Assembly: GCA_964030785.1 (NCBI GenBank) | Contig: OZ034967.1 | Coordinates: 55,056,265 to 55,120,264, forward strand | DNA length: 64,000 bases | Direction of reading: 5' to 3' | From: Siderastrea siderea | Taxonomy: Eukaryota > Cnidaria > Anthozoa > Scleractinia > Rhizangiidae | Part shown: piece by piece, positions 58,187 through 64,000 of the stretch | Layout: each line of letters starts with the position of its first letter | Position numbering within the stretch: the stretch's first letter is position 1 | Notes under the pieces: model-generated | Databases searched by the model: none | Told to the model about the DNA's origin: nothing | Seen by the model: the letters and a program-made list of their open reading frames with translations, nothing else | Made by a program: the position numbers and the translations under genes

Positions 58187-59861
58187 CTGCGTTGCACCAA
58201 CTTGATTATAATCACATATCCAACAAGAGCAAATTGAAATATTGTTTTATTAAATAATTGGCCAACTGCGGTAATCGTTGCTGATTATTTTTGTCATAAG
58301 TACTTATGGACAAAACTTTGGCTTCACGGTGAAAACTCTAAATTTGATTACTGCAGCACTTGACATTGGCATCCACTTTCCTTGTAAAGCAAAAGGCAAA
58401 GTTATTCGCTGATAACTTGTGTACATTGAACCAGTGAAAAACCTAGAAATTTAATAACCGTGTTTGATAGTGCAATAATTTGGATTTTTCCATTTCACTA
58501 GTCTAGGATTCAGTGTGTCACAATAATGTTAAAAACAAACAAATTTTTTTTTCATTTTACAATTACCTCAATTACAATAATTTTTAATTACCTAAATTTT
58601 TAACGATCTTTACAATTATACCTAAAAATTTGCTTGAATTCCTTATTATCAAAGGAAGCAGACTAAAAATAAAGAATGTTCAAAATACTTTGACATTATT
58701 CATCTACGAACTAATAATATTATTATTTAACTATATTTCTATGTTACAAAAATTTAATAAGGGATGCAAATTACATTCTAGTTTGATGCTTAGCATTTCT
58801 GAATTTTATTGAGAGCTATTTAAATACAATCCTTTTTGTACTGGCCACAAATTTGTTTGCAGTGGATACAAAAGAAATATTAATCAAAAATTATGCATTA
58901 TTTAATTCATTAAAGTATTCACCAAAGTGCATCAACCACAGTCAATTTACCTCCCTCAAGGAGGCTCCTGGGAATAGAGAAATGTAATTATTTTCCTACA
59001 AGAAAGAAATCTTTAATCATCCCTTGGGTAAAAGTTAGGGGAAATCAATTTTCAAACCCAGACCCACCCTTCCTCATTTCATATACTATACTCCAAGGGA
59101 AAAAACCCCTACTGGAAATCTTTGAGCACCAATACTGCTTTCTCTTTTACTCCCAGTAAATCTGCAAAAACAGCTGTATCTGCTTACAATATTTTCACTC
59201 TACAGACAAAAACTTAAGTACATTAACACCAAGACAGTGTCAAAGTGTTTCATGTAGGAGACTAAAACTAGAGGGACGATTATTTAAGTGAAATTTAGAC
59301 AGCATTTAACAAAACCGCAGTCTAACACAATATTTCAAGATGGTCGACCCTAACGTTTAAACGTTGTTTATCGTAAACAGTATCAAGAAGGCATGAGGTA
59401 CAGACTAGAACGTTTATCTGCTTAAAATGACCCATTATTAACCAGATTTGGAGGTCAAGTCATTGTCTTAAACTGCAGTCTAAGTTAAGTTTTCATGTCA
59501 TTACAGTTTCCAGTAACTGTACATCAAACCTGGATTACCCAGACCTCAATTATCTAGATTTTTCTATTATCTGAACTTTTCTCTGTGGTCACTGTATATT
59601 TATGACCATTATTTTACAAGTATTGGTCATATCTACTTTGAGAAAAGAAATGTGCAGTATTTATTATCAATACTTTGAAACAGGTTTTGTTTACTCCACA
59701 TTCCCCATTCCCAGTGAAAAATGCTTCAGAACACTGTCAGAAAAGATGAAGTCATTTAGCACATGGTTCTTTTAGCAGTCTATGAAATTCAATACTAGTT
59801 TTGAGTTATTTTAACAGAAAATATTTAACTTCCCGATTAACTAGAGTCTCAGTCGTGGGGT
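58187..59861. other. Intergenic stretch, nothing recognised
   Basis: Very AT-rich DNA between the convergent polyubiquitin and NADPH oxidase genes. I see no coding, RNA or terminal-repeat signal. Confidence 0.5.
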
Positions 59862-60295
59862 GGGGGGGGGGGGGGGGGGGGTTACTCAAAAAAGTTTTAT
59901 ACGGGGAGGCTCTGCCCAGAGGCTCCAACCCTTTCCCTTTATCACACTGATTTTTAACAAAATGGCACCCATTTCTTATACCTCAAGGATAAGGCAAAAC
60001 AATTGAATTTCGTATGATCGCCACATTTTTCCAGACTTTCAGTCCTTCTGGCTCAGTCACTCAAGGCCTCCAAGCTTTTATGTGTTTTGCATTGTTATTT
60101 CTGCCAAAATCTGATACCCTTTTAGACCCCCAGCTTTAGCCGCCATCTCTGTTACTTTGCAGCGGATTTTGTAACCCTTTCATATCCTAAAATGACGATT
60201 TTCCCTACCCTTTAGTATACTGGGAGCTTAAAAAAGGCACCCCCTTGGGTGGAGCCTCCCCGTATAGCCCGCAATAGAAAGTACCTCCCCCCCCC
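59862..60295. mobile_element. Probable inverted-repeat element with G/C-run ends
   Basis: A G20 run at the left end and a C9 run at the right frame an inverted pair TATACGGGGAGGCTC / GAGCCTCCCCGTATA. It is noncoding. Exact borders are hidden by the homopolymers. It ends 85 bp from the oxidase stop codon, so it may lie in that 3' UTR. Confidence 0.55.
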
Positions 60296-60379
60296 AGGCC
60301 TATCAGTTACCCAGACTACAGTATTTCCTACCAAGTCGGGATAATCAAGGTTTAATTGACTTAATATTGTTATAACAAT

Positions 60380-62904
60380 TTAGAAGTTTTCCTTGTTGTA
60401 GCAAAACTTCACACCAGTACTCTTATCGCTGTGCTGATTGGACATTTTGTGCAGTACATGTGACAGAACACTTGGTCCACAGAAGAAGACTCCAATTTCC
60501 ATCCTGAAAAGAGCAAGAATAATATAATACTTAACACAGATCTGCTGGAGTCATGCAGAATTAACAAGTCAACCACTCTGACCTTGACCTCACCCAGGGC
60601 AAATGACACCCTCGAGAGGAAAAGAAAATAAATACATCTATTGTCTAAAGCTGCAATGTGTTGTTCCACAAAATATCCTTACCCCACTGGAAGGTTCTTG
60701 TGTTTGAACCCTTGACCTCCACCCAACTGGAAATTCTGGTTTATTTCATTAACTTTTCTTTAAGAAGTTTTGGCTTTTGGGAGTCCTTTCCTGGGAATTT
60801 CTAATGACCTGCCTTGGGGTAGGTATGGGTATTTTCTGGAACAACTGACACAATGTAAACATTTCTTCCATGTATGCATACTGTGCTTTATTTGTTTGGG
60901 CTGAGATAACTGTAACAACCGTAATAATGAGGTAGCCATATTAACAGGGTGCCCATACAGTTGCCCCTCCCCTAGCTACCTCTGTTACCATACGTCAAGC
61001 TTCCTCCACTTAAACTCAGTCAACATTTCGGCATTGCAGGATTGGACAGGGTTGGCTGGAGGTTGTTTAGAAAACTTAAGAATGACATGACTCATTCCCT
61101 TGATTAATAACACTTTTGTTATGTGTTGTGAGAACTATTTATTTGGCTTTACCATGCAGTAATACGGTATCTCATAACCAACTTTCAATGTTGGTTACTT
61201 GAATGTACATTTTAAAAATAAAAATAAGTGAGTAACCAACCCTTTGTGTTTATTAGCAACATCTTTAAATATGTCATCCCATCTTGGTCTTCCATATTTT
61301 GTCTTGGCATCCAACCGTGTGATATTGTCTTCTGCACCCTGATGCATAGTGGTTTGTATAGCCTGAAAAAAAAAAAGGAACACCCATGTAATACACCATA
61401 ACAAACAACACCACAGGAAAGTACTGCTCAATTACAGCTTTCATCTGAATGGCTGGTCATGCTTTAGGATTTCATCCCCAGACTCAAAAGTTAGAACCAT
61501 CATGTCCAGCACGAGAAACAGTTTTAGGAAAGTAGTACTCAAATGGGCACAAGATGGCTTTTCATCCAAGGACTCAAAATTTAGAACCATCCTCTATAGC
61601 ATAAAAGACATTACCATGTTCTTTTTAAGCTTTCAGTGAAACACAATAATGGGAGACCTCTCCCACCTCCCACCCCCAACAGGACTTGGGGTGTAATATG
61701 CAGTGCATTTTAAGATGATGTGCCCTATCTTCAGGAAGAAACAATTCCCCTAGTTATATTTGTTGCTATATGTGCTGTGGAAATGAGAGTGACAAGTTAT
61801 TTTCAGGTGCCGGCCAAAGTTATGTCATTTAAAATGCCAAAGTTCTTCTGATTCTAGCCTGACTTACCAGTTTGGTGTCCCAGCCTGTAAGATAGATGTT
61901 GTATTCCACAAAGTCAGTTATATTCATCTCAGCCATCTGAAATTGGAATAATTAAAAGTTAATCAACACAACAGCATTGTCTCAACCAAAGAAATAGTTG
62001 GTACTGTTGGGTCCCTTATTAAAGTTCAAAATTTGTACATTAAGGACTGCTGAAGGCTCCAAAAAACACTATTCATCATTTTAAATGAGTACTATGCTCA
62101 AAAACTTTTTTCTTTTGGTTCTCTTATTAAAACATGCTACTCTTCTTGTGAGTTGACTTCCTCTCCTGCACCCCAGCCTTTATTTTTCACCTGAATTTCC
62201 AAATGCTTCAGAAGATCAGCAAACCATTCAAAAGCATTTGTATCTCGACAGATCCAGAAGAAATAAACTTTCTTGATCTTCAGGTCTGCATAACCTTGGT
62301 TGTGACGATACCTGGCGAAATAAATTGAAGGTTAAATCTTTTTTACGAATCAAAGTAAATAATTATTTTAAAATATTCTACAATTTGTTCCTAACATGGA
62401 AATAAAACTATTAAATAATAGCTTAAAACAATTTTTATACTAAGCCTAACAATCTTCAACATTTCTACCTCAGCAAAATAGAGTTATGTATATTAACTCA
62501 CTGCAACTTAATGAGGTAGACAATCTAACAAGCATAATATATATGCCATTTGTTCATGTCTTTTTTTCTTCCATTTAACATGGTTGAACTGAATATGTTT
62601 GTCTGGCTTCTTGCATCAATTTAACAGCATAACACCCATTCCACAGGCCAACCACTCTGTTGGAGCAACAAATTCTGCAGTGTGCTCATGAATGCAACTG
62701 GCATTTTGGTAGGTTTCAAAAATGGTTTGTACAAGAAGACTCTATTTTATCTTGAGAATTAAACTTGATCTATTAAATTAAATGTCATTTACATATGTAT
62801 TTTAAAGCCAAAAATGCTTACCACACAGATTTTAAAATTGATGCAAATGGAGTGACTCCAATGCCAGCCCCAATGCACATGATAACATCATACTTGAAAA
62901 CATC
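60380..62904 (-). CDS. NOX2: NADPH oxidase, NOX2-type, last five exons
   Basis: Exons 62904-62822, 62311-62191, 61936-61868, 61362-61241 and 60503-60380 join in phase to 172 codons plus stop. They encode the C-terminal NADPH-binding lobe of a membrane superoxide-producing oxidase: the nucleotide-binding [18 protein letters not shown], then [39 protein letters not shown], the FFCGPSVLS loop and the family's NKENF end. [10 protein letters not shown] and the NKENF terminus favour the NOX1-3 group over NOX4 or NOX5. The haem-bearing membrane part and the FAD lobe must lie beyond the right edge. The intron upstream of the first visible exon is filled by an inverted-repeat element. In this group activity needs p22phox and cytosolic subunits. 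Confidence 0.9.
61412..61620. repeat. Dispersed GGAAAGTACTGCTCAA repeat, more copies
   Basis: One good copy (about 61412-61500) and a partial one follow the pattern described at 57575-57690, within an oxidase intron. Confidence 0.55.
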
Positions 62905-62984
62905 CTGAAACAGACAACATGTAATCAGCCCTGGCCTAGAGAGCCAAACCTCGTCACACAAAATAATGGGAGAGTTGAAAACAC

Positions 62985-64000
62985 TAACCCCCGGTCCGCG
63001 GACTACCCACTTAGCCCGACTCCGCAGACTACCCTATGGACTACTACGCGCACTACCCTCAATAATCGACCAAATTTACTTTTACCTGCCCGCGCTACCT
63101 ACACGATCGTAAACAGCCACCATCTTGCTTTTGCCCATTTCCTCAACTTAGTCCTTCTTATTGCAACCTAACTTCGCGCCCAGTACTTCTCGATCCTCCA
63201 CCTGGGAGACTTCTAGACGAGTTGTATTCAAAAATGGCGACTTCCAAAATTGGCTCCATCTCCTGGTGTGGTAGTCTCCTACGCAGCCGTTTTTAATGGC
63301 ATCACGCAACGCTCCCCCCGCCACTAAAAACGGCTGAGTAGGAGACTACTGTGGTGGGTGTTGGGTTATAAATTTTTAAGATGGACATCAATTGACTGAT
63401 TTTATGAAATATGAGCTGTGATCAGCTGGCACGTATTTCACGAGGGACCGATGATATCGCTGATGTCATCCATCATGCAGGTGAGAACTATATGCAAGCG
63501 CAAGACCCACGGGTCAATCTTAAACACTCTTTTACTATTGTTTTTTTGTTTAAGACATATAATGTGGAATGAAACCTACAGTACAAGATGTTACTTATAG
63601 CCTCGAACTGTTATCTGGTATACATGCCAGCTAACACTTACTCGTGTTATCAGTAAGGAAAGTTTAAAAGAGCTGCTTTTCAGCAAATGTTAATGTCGAC
63701 GGCAAACATTTGAAAAATATTAAAACGATTAATATTCACCTAACACTTTCTGAACATCCACTGGCGTGTTAAAGAGTGGACCGAGACTGAAAAAAGATTG
63801 GCTCGAGGAAATGGGCGAATAGCAAGATGGCGGCTGTTTATGACCAAGTAGGTAGCGCAGGAAGGTTTGTTGTATCTCTTACCCCCGTAAAAGTAAATTT
63901 GGTTGATTATTTAGGGTAGTCCGCAGGGGTAGTCCGTAGGGTAGTCTGCGGACTAGTCTGTAGGGTAGTCCACGGAGTCGGGATCAGTGGGTAGTCCGTG
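62985..64000. mobile_element. Inverted-repeat element running off the window
   Basis: The left part (CGGACTACCC, GCAGACTACCC phrases, then TAAACAGCCACCATCTTGC) is repeated inverted at 63800-64000 (CAAGATGGCGGCTGTTTA, then many GGTAGTCCG phrases). The ends thus have about 160 bp of inverted homology with subterminal GGTAGTCCG repeats. The right end and any target duplication are outside the window. Confidence 0.7.
63271..63349. mobile_element. 79-bp hairpin element
   Basis: GTAGTCTCCTACGCAGCCGT and an inverted ACGGCTGAGTAGGAGACTAC flank a GC-rich loop. It is nested inside the larger inverted-repeat element. Confidence 0.7.

Overview
This is a eukaryotic nuclear window, most likely from a cnidarian and probably an anthozoan such as a coral. 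The genes have many short exons split by long AT-rich introns with GT-AG borders. The proteins are animal ones: OSTM1, CSTF2, polyubiquitin and a NOX2-type NADPH oxidase. The introns are packed with elements common in cnidarian genomes: DIRS, Penelope-like, Ty3/gypsy, LINE and many short inverted-repeat elements. Taxonomy is inferred from style; no search was run.

Layout. 1-8291 is intergenic, with inverted-repeat elements at 2818-2928, 3333-3730 and 7092-7602. OSTM1 lies on the minus strand, 16984 back to 8292 (4 exons); its introns hold a 463-bp tandem array, TTAA-flanked elements and, in the intron between exons 1 and 2, an inverted Penelope-like remnant with two hammerhead-ribozyme motifs. 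16985-22065 is intergenic and made largely of transposons. CSTF2 (cleavage stimulation factor 64 kDa subunit) lies on the minus strand, 53286 back to 22066. I could place all 11 exons; they join in frame to 639 codons. Two of its introns are swollen by nested elements. One holds a 9670-bp unit with 80-bp inverted ends and a perfect 9-bp target duplication, which contains an intact-looking DIRS element and a LINE with a twin-priming inversion. The other holds a Penelope-like element interrupted by a young gypsy element. Polyubiquitin (8 units, plus strand, 54569-56398) is head-to-head with CSTF2, 1.28 kb apart. The last five exons of a NOX2-type oxidase (minus strand, 62904 back to 60380) enter from beyond the right edge.

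The host genes are unrelated housekeeping or membrane functions and do not form a pathway. The most interesting material is in the mobile DNA. There are two Penelope-like insertions whose ribozyme-bearing 3' ends both face outward, and one of them has a template junction exactly at the predicted ribozyme cleavage site. At least four inverted-repeat elements, in three or four families, share perfect 9-bp target duplications. The DIRS copy has all three reading frames open.
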